64,000 nt of DNA from assembly GCA_017592665.1 (NCBI GenBank), contig JAGFNW010000004.1, forward strand, positions 1 to 64,000, read 5' to 3'. Source of the stretch: Streptosporangiaceae bacterium NEAU-GS5 (lineage in GTDB: Bacteria > Actinomycetota > Actinomycetes > Streptosporangiales > Streptosporangiaceae). The position numbers and the translations under genes were made by a program. Positions 34,702 to 44,200 of this stretch are shown one piece after another (the stretch's first letter is position 1; each line of letters starts with the position of its first letter). Below the pieces are notes generated by a model. That model made no database searches, had not been told where the DNA came from, and was given only the letters and a program-made list of their open reading frames with translations.

Positions 34702-35528
34702 GGAGCGATCTTCTGACCGCGCACTGGGGCCTCTGAGAACAATGTGGTGAAGAGCGGTGTCAGAGCCTCCACCGAATGTCGCGGAACTCGCCCGTCATCG
34801 GGTCCTTCCGGCGTGGAATCGTAAGGTATGTGCTCATGGGCGAACGCCCCGATCCAGTCCTGATAGGAATCGACGTCCTGTTCCACGTCGGGGGCGAGCG
34901 CCTCGTACGCGAGCGTGCTGCCCGCCGCGTTGACGGCCTGTGCGAGCGCATTCACCTCGCGCCCCGTTCTAATGACGCCAGAAGCCAGCAACCGCACCAT
35001 GGCCTGGGCCGTCGGCCGGTGCAGGATCACCTCCAACCGCAGTGCGGTGTTGAGGACGTCCTGGTTCCCGCAGGCGAGAACGACCGGTCCATAGTCCGGA
35101 CCGTCCCGAAAGAGTTCGGCCGCCCACCATAGGCGCGCGAACGTCTGCGTGTGAAATGGTCCGGAAAATCGCGCCCGACTGACTGATGAGCCGCCCATGT
35201 GCCGCCAGTACACGTAACGGGGGGCCACGCGCAGCGCCAAATGGTTCCACAGGCTGGAGTCCGCCGCTTCACGGCGGGTCAGCCGGAGGGTCGCGTGCAG
35301 GACCGGCGCCAGCCAGGCGTCCGCCGCAGTTCGAGACTCCGGCCCGAAACGCTTCATCGCCTCTTCCATCGCCTCCCATACCCGCTCCGCGGGCCATCGT
35401 CCAAGCTGGGACGTCCGATCAATGGCCGCCGACGGGAGAGGTTCTCGATCCTCCAATACGGCGGAATTGAGGAACTTGGCAGCGGCCTCATCCGACAAAT
35501 GACCGACGTGTTCGGGGATATCGCTCAT
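34698..35528 (-). CDS. DUF6339-like protein of the defence operon
   Basis: 276 aa from the ATG at 35528, which overlaps the previous stop (ATGA); the longer frame upstream reads as low-complexity Arg-rich sequence. It is mainly helical, opening LSDEAAAKFLNSAVLEDREP, with a Trp/Tyr-rich centre (YVYWRHMGGSSVSRARFSGP) and FARLWWAAELFRDGPDYGPV. This matches my recollection of DUF6339, found next to DNA-modification genes. No catalytic motif is evident. Coupling to the methyltransferase homologue and the upstream genes implies a shared complex or pathway. Confidence 0.72.
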   Translation of the reverse strand: MSDIPEHVGHLSDEAAAKFLNSAVLEDREPLPSAAIDRTSQLGRWPAERVWEAMEEAMKRFGPESRTAADAWLAPVLHATLRLTRREAADSSLWNHLALRVAPRYVYWRHMGGSSVSRARFSGPFHTQTFARLWWAAELFRDGPDYGPVVLACGNQDVLNTALRLEVILHRPTAQAMVRLLASGVIRTGREVNALAQAVNAAGSTLAYEALAPDVEQDVDSYQDWIGAFAHEHIPYDSTPEGPDDGRVPRHSVEALTPLFTTLFSEAPVRGQKIAP

Positions 35529-36487
35529 TCGTCCTCCTGACTTGTGCGACTGAGAGTACGGATCAGGGCACCCAGACTCGGCGCCACCTGCGCCCGCCGG
35601 CTCGCCGCATGCATGATGCGAGTCTGCAGATCTCCTCCTCCTTCGCCGGATCTCCGGCGTGCAAGAACCTCGGTGAGGGCGTCCTCGGGTGAGAACTCGG
35701 GGAAGATGTCCGGCAGCATGCGTCGCAGAACCGATTCTCGCCATCCACCGGGCCACTGCGGTGATGAAGTCATTTCATCCAGATAGAGCGCCGCGTTGAA
35801 CATCGCCGTCCATACGCCCATGGCGATCTGCGAAGCAAGATTGTCGCGCACGGCGCGATCCGCCGGCCTGCCGCTCTCCAACAGGGATTTCAATCCATCG
35901 AATCCGCTGTTCAGATAGAGGACCGGTTCCTCACCCACGGCCTCCACAAGCCAAGGATCGCTCCTGAAGGCGTGCAGATGAGGATTGGCATCGGCGGCGA
36001 AGTCGATCCACCTGGTTTTGATCTCGTCTCGGCGGGAGGGCGTTCGAGCTCTCAGATCGATGGTCCAGGAGTCCGTCGTGGTCGCGATCATCCTGCCCGC
36101 GACACCATCCACATCGGCTATGAGTTGACCGGTCAGCTCCGCCTGAGCCAAGTGTCGATCTCTGTGCAGCTCCACCTCACCAGCCCACTGTCCGGGCCGT
36201 TCACGACGAAGCCTGACCGCGGTGCGCGTATTGGTCCGCCGCTCGGCGAGCAATGCCATACAGCTGATCCCGGACCAGGGCCCCTCCAGCTCCCGCTCCG
36301 GAGCACGGACCTGCACGGACAGTCGAGCGGACCGCCAATCCCTGCGGTCGATTCGATGGAGTGCCACCATCCGCTCGCTCGTGGAGATCATCTCGTACGG
36401 CAGGGCGATGTCGTCCAGACGGACCTGTGCGACTTCGAGCGACACGTCTCCCACCACGACCGGGTAGGGGAAGATACGGCGGGTCAC
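35525..36487 (-). CDS. Uncharacterised defence-operon protein
   Basis: 320 aa with a GTG start overlapping the previous stop by 4 bases. The N-terminal half is beta-rich (PYPVVVGDVSLEVAQVRLDD, RLSVQVRAPERELEGPWSGI). The C-terminal half is helical with DEMTSSPQWPGGWRESVLRR and ends acidic. No catalytic or membrane motif is visible and I do not recognise the family. Tight coupling between the XRE-GHKL gene and the DUF6339-like gene makes it a structural component of the same system. Confidence 0.7.
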   Translation of the reverse strand: MTRRIFPYPVVVGDVSLEVAQVRLDDIALPYEMISTSERMVALHRIDRRDWRSARLSVQVRAPERELEGPWSGISCMALLAERRTNTRTAVRLRRERPGQWAGEVELHRDRHLAQAELTGQLIADVDGVAGRMIATTTDSWTIDLRARTPSRRDEIKTRWIDFAADANPHLHAFRSDPWLVEAVGEEPVLYLNSGFDGLKSLLESGRPADRAVRDNLASQIAMGVWTAMFNAALYLDEMTSSPQWPGGWRESVLRRMLPDIFPEFSPEDALTEVLARRRSGEGGGDLQTRIMHAASRRAQVAPSLGALIRTLSRTSQEDE

Positions 36488-38577
36488 AAGATCTCCCTCC
36501 GTCGAACGAGATCCACCTCGATCCCGGCCATCCGGGCGGACACCGGATGGTGGGACTTGTCACTGACACCGGTGAACACCGCCGTACGGGTCCCCGGAGC
36601 GCACCGGATGTCATCTTGACCGACGACCTCGCAATGCGAGACCGCGTTGATCTGCGCCCACGGCACCGACGGCAGCGGACCCGAACGTGTGGCGAACCGT
36701 AGAAGAGGCTTGAGCAGCCATGGGTCAGCCCGTTCGGGAAGTCTGACCTCCACCCTCACATGCCATGCGCCGTCAGAATCGATCATGCCGGTGGCGCTCT
36801 TGACCGTGGGGTAGCCCGGGCTGCGCGCAAGAACAGGAGGATCGAGGCGAAGAAGGTCGCGAAGGACCTTGGGAGCCCCTTCCTCAGACACCTGCTCGAC
36901 TGGACGTACGGCATCGCGTACCTGCTTGAGCATCGCCTGCTTGAACTCTGTGAGGCGTTGTCTCGCGCCACGGGCATAAGTCGAGGTCAGGTCGTCTGTC
37001 GCTTTCCAGTCGTTGTGCTCTGGTGGTTCGGCCGCCCGCAGGAACCTCTCGGCCGCGTCGGCGTCCGGGCCGGTGGCTCCCGCCGCCCGCCCTGCGAGCA
37101 GAACGGCCTGGAATCGAATGGCGCCGAGCGGCACGTCGCTCACTCCGCGTTCGAGCACCGCCATCCGAGTGCCCCGCATGCCTACCAGCCGGTTCGGCTT
37201 GGGGTCGTCGTCGCCTGTGGGAGTGATCAGGAGAACGGATCGGTGGGTCAACGAAGACGACTTTTCAGCGCCCTTGAGCGGCGGGACGGTAAGGGGCACA
37301 TCCAGGGAGATCACATCTTCGGGTCCTGTGATCTGCGATGTGGTCTCCCCGTTGAGGAACGCCCGCATCGCACGAGTGCGAGCCGGCTCATAGCGATGTG
37401 GGTCGACACGCTCCTCGGCGACCACGACCTGTCCGTCTCTCAGTCCTTCGACCGATGCCTCCATCATGGGAGGCATCTCACGTCCACTCACCATCGACGC
37501 CCAGAATCCGGAGGCGAGCCCCCTGACCAGAGCCTGATGCATCTGCTCGAGATCGGTGGCCTCTCCCGAAGGATCGTGGGCACCGACGATGAGAAAACTG
37601 GTGCCGGGATCGCCACTTCCCCGCGTCAAATAGAACTCCTCGACGGAGCGTTCATCCGCCCACCACGAGCGTGCCGCTCCGTCTCGGGTCGGATCGCCTT
37701 CGCCCAGCCACGCGGGCCCCGCATACTGCATGCGATTGATCTCATGCCAGGGCAGGTCGAGACGGCCGATCAGGCGCCGGTCGTGTCGTCCCTCGTACGG
37801 CTCGCTCAGCATGCTGTTCATCAGGACCAGACCGAACTGGCTGGCCGCCCACAGCGTCACCTTTCCCAAGCCATAAGAGCCTCCGGCGGCGCCACCCTTA
37901 TGGCTGTCGAGTTGTCGACGGACGACCGCGGCGAAACGACCGTCGTCGTACTCAGGGCCGGTCAAGCCGCTCGCGTTGTAGTCCTCGATCCGGAGCAACA
38001 ACAGGCTTCCGCGCTCCTTGAGATCGCGCAGACCATTCGCGATGACGCGCCCCACCTTCTGGCCCGTATCGGCGGCAGCCCTGAGGTGCGGCACAAGCTC
38101 ATCCCAAAGGAGTGCTTCCTGCAGGCGCCGCAGTCGTTCACCAGTGATCTCGTGCAGGATGAATCTGACACGCACCGGTCGGGACAGATCGTGCCGCTCA
38201 TCCAGACTGTTCTGCGCCGCTTCACGGGCCAGGACGGCCAGGTCGGAGTCGAAGGCGAATGCCGCGGCATTTCCAAGCTCTCGACCGCCATCGGCGTGTG
38301 CGGGTCGGTGATGCCAGCTGATGGACCCGGCCGAGTCCGGTGCCTCATCGCGAGTGGCGGAAGAACCTGTGGCCAGGTGCAGGACCCGTTCGATCTCCTG
38401 GATCTTCTCGAACCTCGGGGTGGCCCGGCCCGTGATCCACGCCGAGACGGCGGCGCGGGTCACGTCGAGCGCCACGGCCAGGTCGGATTGACTCAATCCC
38501 CTCCTGCGGAGCTGGCGGCTCAACCAGATGCCGAAGTCATCCGCGTTGATCGGGGTGCCGCTCTCTTCCTGCTGCAT
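36484..38577 (-). CDS. XRE helix-turn-helix fused to GHKL (Hsp90-like) ATPase
   Basis: 697 aa from the ATG at 38577 (ggaagggc upstream; frame extension to 38694 rejected). An XRE DNA-binding domain (LSQSDLAVALDVTRAAVSAW, about 27-47) is fused to a large ATPase with N-box LAREAAQNSLDERHDL (about 118-133) and G-box GGAAGGSYGLGKVTLW (about 220-236). The remaining ~400 residues form a transducer-like and an unknown C-terminal part. It is the first gene of the leftward coupled operon, and its own promoter contains palindromic sites suited to autoregulation. It probably combines regulation with ATP-dependent sensing. Confidence 0.82.
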   Translation of the reverse strand: MQQEESGTPINADDFGIWLSRQLRRRGLSQSDLAVALDVTRAAVSAWITGRATPRFEKIQEIERVLHLATGSSATRDEAPDSAGSISWHHRPAHADGGRELGNAAAFAFDSDLAVLAREAAQNSLDERHDLSRPVRVRFILHEITGERLRRLQEALLWDELVPHLRAAADTGQKVGRVIANGLRDLKERGSLLLLRIEDYNASGLTGPEYDDGRFAAVVRRQLDSHKGGAAGGSYGLGKVTLWAASQFGLVLMNSMLSEPYEGRHDRRLIGRLDLPWHEINRMQYAGPAWLGEGDPTRDGAARSWWADERSVEEFYLTRGSGDPGTSFLIVGAHDPSGEATDLEQMHQALVRGLASGFWASMVSGREMPPMMEASVEGLRDGQVVVAEERVDPHRYEPARTRAMRAFLNGETTSQITGPEDVISLDVPLTVPPLKGAEKSSSLTHRSVLLITPTGDDDPKPNRLVGMRGTRMAVLERGVSDVPLGAIRFQAVLLAGRAAGATGPDADAAERFLRAAEPPEHNDWKATDDLTSTYARGARQRLTEFKQAMLKQVRDAVRPVEQVSEEGAPKVLRDLLRLDPPVLARSPGYPTVKSATGMIDSDGAWHVRVEVRLPERADPWLLKPLLRFATRSGPLPSVPWAQINAVSHCEVVGQDDIRCAPGTRTAVFTGVSDKSHHPVSARMAGIEVDLVRRREIL

Positions 38578-38601
38578 CCGTGCCCTTCCAGATGGAGCTG
38601 G

Positions 38602-38665
38602 TTTGACAGTCCAGGCGACTGTCAAAATCTGCTTGACAGCATCGATCACACCGTCTCTAATGTCA
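38602..38665. promoter_or_regulatory. Operator/promoter of the XRE-GHKL operon
   Basis: A perfect 9-bp inverted repeat, TTTGACAGT (38602-38610) and ACTGTCAAA (38618-38626), has a 7-base spacer. Extra half-sites follow: TTGACAG (38633-38639) and TGTCAA (38660-38665). On the minus strand the half-sites also read as TTGACA -35 elements. The XRE domain just downstream is the obvious ligand, so repression by site occupancy is likely. Confidence 0.65.
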
Positions 38666-38965
38666 ATAGTGATATGAGCGGATCCTGACGACACAGGCGA
38701 GCGATGCCTTCCCTATGAGAACAAGTGACAGAATGTCGCATTCGTGCACACAGGGTGGCGATTTTAGTGGCACGCTTGATCTCATTCGTACCGATCGCCA
38801 TATTCTCGCGCCCAGACCAGGGCACAGAAGACATTCGGTGCGGCCATCCGAGTTCGTACGCTAGTAATTTCAGGAGTCGATGGAAAAACGCCCCTTACGA
38901 CACAGAACCGTCGCAAGATCCGACTTCACCGATCTCGGCACGTCACGGGTCGATACCGTAGGTCT

Positions 38966-39382
38966 ATGAACGCCGAGCGTCCCACGCAAGCGGCCAACGA
39001 GGGCGTGCGCAAAAGCATGCAGGCCAACCGAGGTAGGGACACCAAGCCCGAGTTGGCGCTCAGACGCGCCGTCCATGCGCTCGGCCTTCGCTATCGAGTC
39101 TCGGTTCGACCACTACCGCGGCTTCGTCGTACAGCCGACATCGTGTTCACTCGAGTGAAGGTCGCCGTTTTCATCGACGGCTGCTTTTGGCATGGCTGCC
39201 CCGAACACCACACCAAGGCGGCCACCAACGCCGACTACTGGGCTGAGAAGGTCCGCCGGAATCGCGAGCGCGATGCTGAAACGGATCGGCTCCTTATGGA
39301 TGCGGGCTGGACCGTGATCCGCGTATGGGAGCACGAGAATCCCGTCGAGTCCGCTCTGAAGATTGAAGCCGTAGTCCGCTAG
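38966..39382 (+). CDS. vsr: Very short patch repair (Vsr) endonuclease
   Basis: 138 aa. The Vsr fold is clear: MQANRGRDTKPELALRRAVH, TADIVFTRVKVAVFIDGCFW (catalytic Asp in ADIVF), then HGCPEHH with zinc-binding Cys/His, YWAEKVRRNRERD and WTVIRVWEHE. Vsr nicks at T:G mismatches left by deamination of 5-methylcytosine, so it counters the mutagenic cost of a C5-methyltransferase such as the one at 32655. The ribosome binding site is weak. It diverges from the XRE-GHKL operon across a 390-base region and ends at a strong hairpin. Confidence 0.93.
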   Translation: MNAERPTQAANEGVRKSMQANRGRDTKPELALRRAVHALGLRYRVSVRPLPRLRRTADIVFTRVKVAVFIDGCFWHGCPEHHTKAATNADYWAEKVRRNRERDAETDRLLMDAGWTVIRVWEHENPVESALKIEAVVR

Positions 39383-39461
39383 GTGTCGACGGCCCTTGCG
39401 CCTCGATGGGCGACGGCGTCAGCTCGTGGCCCTGGCCACGGTCTCGAGCGGGCATGATGAT

Positions 39462-39494
39462 GGCCCCGCCCGGTTTCGGAAACCGGACGGGGCC
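39462..39494. terminator. Bidirectional hairpin terminator
   Basis: Outer arms GGCCCCG (39462-39468) and CGGGGCC (39488-39494) and inner arms CCGGTTT/AAACCGG form one long stem with a 3-base loop. It lies between the convergent vsr and the SGNH esterase genes. Confidence 0.8.
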
Positions 39495-39523
39495 GTGAGT
39501 TGCGTCCCTGAGCTATGTCGTCG

Positions 39524-41074
39524 TCAGTTTTCGTGGCGCGGCGGGCCGCCGGGGCCGCCACCGCCAGGGGCGCCGCCGCCACCGCCGGAGGTCCCGGTCT
39601 GCCAGATCGCGGTGCCGCCCGGGTTGAGGATCGAGACGAAGCCGCTGTCCGTCAGCACCAACTCGCTGTCCGGGTTGCCCCAGCTGTCGGCGTGCCAGGC
39701 GGCCTGCCAGGCCGAGGTGTAGACGACAAGGTTGCCATCCCCCTGGAAGACGGCCGTGCCGCCGGTGACGTGGGTGCCGCTCGACCAGATGGCCGTCGAA
39801 CCCCGGTAGTTGACGAGGTTGCCGTCGCTCTGGAAGCACAGCCGCCCGTTGTTGGTCGCCGCGTAGACGCACGTGCCCGCCGGGATCGACATGTTCGCGC
39901 TGAGCACCTGGCCCGGGCCGTAGGAGTTCCAGATGGTCCCGAGCGGGTGCAGGGCGAGCCCCACCTGGCCCGCGCCCGGGTCGTTGGCGCAGCGGAAGTT
40001 CCCCGTGCTCGCCGCGTCGAGCATCATCCGGAGGCAGTCCTGGAGGGCCAGCTGGCCGAAGAAGTTCGGGTGTGCCGACTCGTTCATCCGGTTGGTGCCT
40101 GCCAGGAAGCTGATCCAGTTGGCCCACTCGGCGACCTCACGGCCAGGCCGTGCCGTGTAGCTGTACTGGGCGCCCTTGTTGCAGAGCTCGTGGCCCTTGA
40201 AGGCGCCGCTGATGTCGAGGAACTGGGCGTTGGTGAACGCGCCGGTGTTGCTGTCGCGCACGACCTGCCGGATGGCCCCGGCCAGCCGCGGCACCATGAT
40301 CCTGTTGACCCACTCGGCGTCGTCCCCGTACAGGAGGCAGCCCGAGTTGTTGCCGCGCAGGTCCGCCTTGGCGGGGATGGGCGCGGGGTAGCTCTGGACG
40401 ATCAGCCGGAAGTCGGCGTTGCCGTATCCGGCCGCGCTCATCGTCGTGCGGATGTCGTCGATGGCGTGGCGGATCTTGCCCATCACGTCGCCCATGCGCA
40501 TGCGGGTCTGGGTGTCCCAGTAGTTGCGGCAGGGCGCGAGCGTCAGCGTGTACGCGGTCACGCAGTCGTGGACGATGTCACCGAAGCCGAAGTCGTTCCC
40601 GCCGATCGACAGCACGATCGCCTTCACGTTGTTGTTCTGCGCGATCGCGGCGAGCTGGCTGGCCTGGGGCTGCTCGCCCTTGAAGCTCACGCCGCCGTGA
40701 TCGGCCCGCCACACCCCCGAGGTGATCGCGCCCGAGCAGGCGATGTTGATGCGCTGGAACGCCGCCGCCGATAACCCCAGGACCGGTGCCGAGTCGGAGC
40801 GGTGGCAGCCGCCCTCGTGGGCTCCCCAGCCGTCGGTCCAGTTGACGGTGTTGCCGTAGACCCCCCACCCTCGGTCGGTCGCCGGGTTGTCGGCCTGGCC
40901 GGCGAACCGGCCGCCCTCACCCGCGATGAAGCTGTCGCCGAGGCTCACCACTGTCGCCATCCCCTGCCCCGGGCTGGCCTGCGCGGACGTGGCCCCCGTG
41001 AACTGGACGGCGGCGGCGACGACGGCCACCGCGATCGCCAGCCCTATCTTGCGTAACACCTTGGTCCTCCCCAT
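39524..41074 (-). CDS. Secreted SGNH/GDSL esterase with bulb-type lectin domain
   Basis: 516 aa. Signal peptide (about 1-33), then an SGNH hydrolase domain (to about 350) with block I SLGDSFIAGEGG, block III IGGNDFGFGD and block V SAHPNFFGQ (catalytic His). A mannose-binding bulb lectin domain (about 370-495) shows repeated QSDGNLVNY/QGDGNLVVY motifs. The C-terminus is a Gly/Pro-rich tail. Cys pairs suit an extracellular enzyme. It would hydrolyse esters on polysaccharide or lipid substrates held by the lectin. It is convergent with vsr and divergent from the SARP gene. Confidence 0.9.
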   Translation of the reverse strand: MGRTKVLRKIGLAIAVAVVAAAVQFTGATSAQASPGQGMATVVSLGDSFIAGEGGRFAGQADNPATDRGWGVYGNTVNWTDGWGAHEGGCHRSDSAPVLGLSAAAFQRINIACSGAITSGVWRADHGGVSFKGEQPQASQLAAIAQNNNVKAIVLSIGGNDFGFGDIVHDCVTAYTLTLAPCRNYWDTQTRMRMGDVMGKIRHAIDDIRTTMSAAGYGNADFRLIVQSYPAPIPAKADLRGNNSGCLLYGDDAEWVNRIMVPRLAGAIRQVVRDSNTGAFTNAQFLDISGAFKGHELCNKGAQYSYTARPGREVAEWANWISFLAGTNRMNESAHPNFFGQLALQDCLRMMLDAASTGNFRCANDPGAGQVGLALHPLGTIWNSYGPGQVLSANMSIPAGTCVYAATNNGRLCFQSDGNLVNYRGSTAIWSSGTHVTGGTAVFQGDGNLVVYTSAWQAAWHADSWGNPDSELVLTDSGFVSILNPGGTAIWQTGTSGGGGGAPGGGGPGGPPRHEN

Positions 41075-41150
41075 TTCTCTGTGGCGGCAGCAGACGCGGG
41101 CCCCCGCACCGCACCCCTGTCCTCAACCGGAAACAAGGAGACCGGGCCGG

Positions 41151-41169
41151 CCTTGTGGTTACCTTGTGG
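41151..41169 (+). promoter_or_regulatory. 11-bp-period direct repeats, SARP-type binding site
   Basis: CCTTGTGG occurs at 41151-41158 and 41162-41169, exactly 11 bases apart, the helical spacing of heptamer direct repeats bound by SARP regulators. A reverse-oriented ACAAGG lies at 41133-41138. The site is 33 bases upstream of the SARP start and in the region shared with the divergent SGNH gene. Confidence 0.55.
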
Positions 41170-41201
41170 ACATCTGACGGGCCCGGGATCACCATGACCT
41201 G

Positions 41202-44200
41202 GTGGACTACCGGACCCTTGGGCCACTCGACGTGGCCCGGCCGGGATCGGGCCCGGTGAAGATCGAAGGGGCCAAGACGCGGGCCCTGTTGGTCCTGCTC
41301 CTGCTGTCGCGCAACAGCCTCGTGCCGGTGGACCGGATCGCCGATCAGCTGTGGTCGGGCACGCCTCCGCCCAGCGCGGCCGCCACCATCCACGCGTACG
41401 TGTCCCGTCTCCGCCGCGCGCTGGCCGGTCCCGGCGGCCCGCAGCAAAGTCCTCTGGTCACCCGCAAGCCCGGCTATCTGCTCCAGGTGGCGTCCGGCGA
41501 ATACGACGTCGACCGCTTCGAGCGGCTCGTACGGCTGGCGGCCGACGCCTCGCCCGAGGAGGCGGCGGCGCTGCTCGGCGAGGCGCTCGCGCTGTGGCGC
41601 GGGCCGGCGCTGGCCGAGTTCGCGCATCTGTCGTTCGCCGGTCTCGAGGCCGCCCGGCTGGACGAGCTGCGCCTGGTCGCCATCGAACGGCACGCCGAGG
41701 CCGAGCTGGCGCGCAGCCGCCACGGCGAGCTGGTGGGCGGGCTGGAGCGGCTGGTCGCCGAGAATCCGCTGCGTGAGAGCCTCACCGGCCTGCTCATGAT
41801 CGCCCTCTACCGCTCGGGCCGGCAGGCCGACGCCCTCGGCGCCTACCAGGCCGCCTACCGCCGCCTGGCCGAGGAGATCGGCGTGCTGCCCGGCCCGCGA
41901 TTACGGGCGCTGGAAGCCGCCATCCTCAACCACGACCCCTCTCTCGACCCGCCCGTCGCGGCGAGCGCGCCGGCCAGCACGCCACGGGCCCCGCTGCCGG
42001 CCGGGCTCGTACGGCTCCGCGACCAGAGCCCGCTGATCGGCCGCGAGGCGGAGCTGCGGCTCCTCGCGCGCGCCTGGTCCCGGCTCGGCCCGGCGGGCTG
42101 CCGCCTGCTAGCGGTCAGCGGAGAGGCCGGCATCGGCAAGAGCCGTCTCGTCGCCGAACTCGCCGGCACGCTGCACGAGGAAGGCGCCGCCGTCCTGTGG
42201 GGCCGGGCGCTCGAACCGCAGCTCGTGCCATATCAGCCGTTCGTGGAGGCGCTCGGCGACCATCTCGCGGCCCGCGGACCGAAGCAGACGGCGGACCTGG
42301 CGAAGACGGCCGGGCGGGCGCTGAGCTGGCTGCTGCCCGATCTCGCCGACGCACCGGGCACGGCCGAGCCGGCCGAGCCGGGCGCGCGGCGCTACCTGAT
42401 GTTCGAGGCGGTCGCCGCCGTCCTCGCCGAGCTGGCCGAGGCGGCCGGCCTGGTGCTGATCCTGGAGGACCTCCACCTTGCCGATCCGTCGGTGCTGTCC
42501 ATGGTCGAGCATGTCGTACGGCGTGCGCGGCGCGGCCCGATGGCCGTCGTGGTCACGCTCGACGACGCCCTCGCCGACGCCTCCGAGTCCGCCGAGTCGC
42601 TGCCGAAGCTGCTGGCGAGACTGGGCCGCGACGGGCTGCTGGAGCGGGTCGCCCTGGCCGGGCTCGCGGAGGGCGAGGTCGCGGCGCTCATGGCGTGGGC
42701 GGGCGGGGGGCAACTACGGCCGGCGAGGTCGGTGGTCCGGGCCGTCCATGAGCGTACGCAGGGCAATCCGCTGTTCGTCGAGGAGCTGGTCCGCGACGGC
42801 GACGTGTCCGAGGCGCTGCCCGCCCGGATCCGCGATCTCGTCTCGGTGCGCCTGGCCAGGCTCGACCCCGATCTCCTCGAGGTCCTGCAGGCCGCCTCGC
42901 TTCTCGGCGCCGAGTTCGAGGCCGACGTCCTGGCGAGCCTGCTCGGCCGGCCGGCCGGCACGGTGGGAGCGGCACTGGACCGCGCCGTGAGCGCCCGGCT
43001 GGTCGACGACCTGACGCGCGAGCCCCGCCGGCTGCGGTTCGTGCAGCAGGTCGTGCACGACGCGGCGCGGGCGAGCATGCCCGAGCCACGCGTGACCGAA
43101 CTTCGAAGGCGCCTGGTCGACTCGCTTGCCGGCATGTCGGACCGGGCCGACTACTACGCCGTGCTGGCCCACCATTTCCGGCTGAGCTCCTACGAGGACG
43201 CGCACCGCTCGCTCGCGTACTCCCAGCGTGCCGGCGACTACGCGCTCGAGCGGCTGGGCTTCGCTGAAGCCGTGCGGCACTATCAGAGCGGGCTCGACAC
43301 GCTGGCCTCCCTGTCCGGCGGCGACCTGCGCCGCGAGCGCTGCGAGCTGCTGCTCGGCCTCGGCACCGCGCAGCGGGCCCTCTACCAGCGGCTCGCCACG
43401 CAGGAGGCGTTCCAGGCGGCCGCCAAGCTCGCCATCGACCTGGCCGATCCCAGGCTGCTGGTGCGTGCCGCCTGGGGACTGCTCACGACCAGCGAGTTCT
43501 CGGCCACCAGTCCGGCGGTGGTGGAGGTGTTCCGGCAGGGGCTGGCGGCGCTGGAGCCGGGCGACACCCCGGCCAGGGTGGCGCTCACCACGGGGCTCGG
43601 CCGCGCGCTGCCGCCCGGCCCCGAGGCGGTCGCGTCCGGCCGCACGGCGATCGAGATGGCGCGGCGGCTCGGCGATCCGGAGGCCATCCTGTTCGCGGTC
43701 GGCGGCGGCGTGCTCACCATCTGGGCGCCGGACAACCTGGAGGAACGGATCGCGCTCAGCAGCGAGGCGATCGCGACCGGGCACGAGCAGGGCTGGGTGG
43801 AGCTGGCGCACGAGGCGCGCGTGTGGCGCTCGGCCTGCGCCGAGGAGCTCGGCGAGCAGGCGGCGGCCGAGGCCGACCTCGCGGCCGTGCGGCAGTGGGC
43901 GCAGGATTCGCGGCAGCCGTTCTTTCTCGCCATCACCGACATGCGGGACGCGGCGCGGGCGCTCTGCGAGGGCCGCTACGCCGAGGCCGAGAAACTCGCC
44001 AACGCCGCCGTGGAGGGCTCCGACGCCGGCCCCGACTTCCAGGCCGGATGGGCCGCGCAGATCTTCGGGCTGCGGCGCGACCAGGGCCGGCTGGCCGAGC
44101 TCGACGCGTTGCTGACCGACCTGGTCGCCGATTCCTCGCGGGTTCCCGGCTGGCTCACGGCTCGTGCGGTGGCCGACGTCGAGCTGGCCCGGCTGGATTC

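Noticed and set aside
34698-35756. 352-aa version of the DUF6339-like protein
   Set aside because: The extra 76 N-terminal residues are Arg/Ser-rich shadow inside the upstream gene; the coupled ATG at 35528 is better.
36760-38688. 642-aa plus-strand frame opposite XRE-GHKL
   Set aside because: Reads as a shadow of the ATPase and has no domain.
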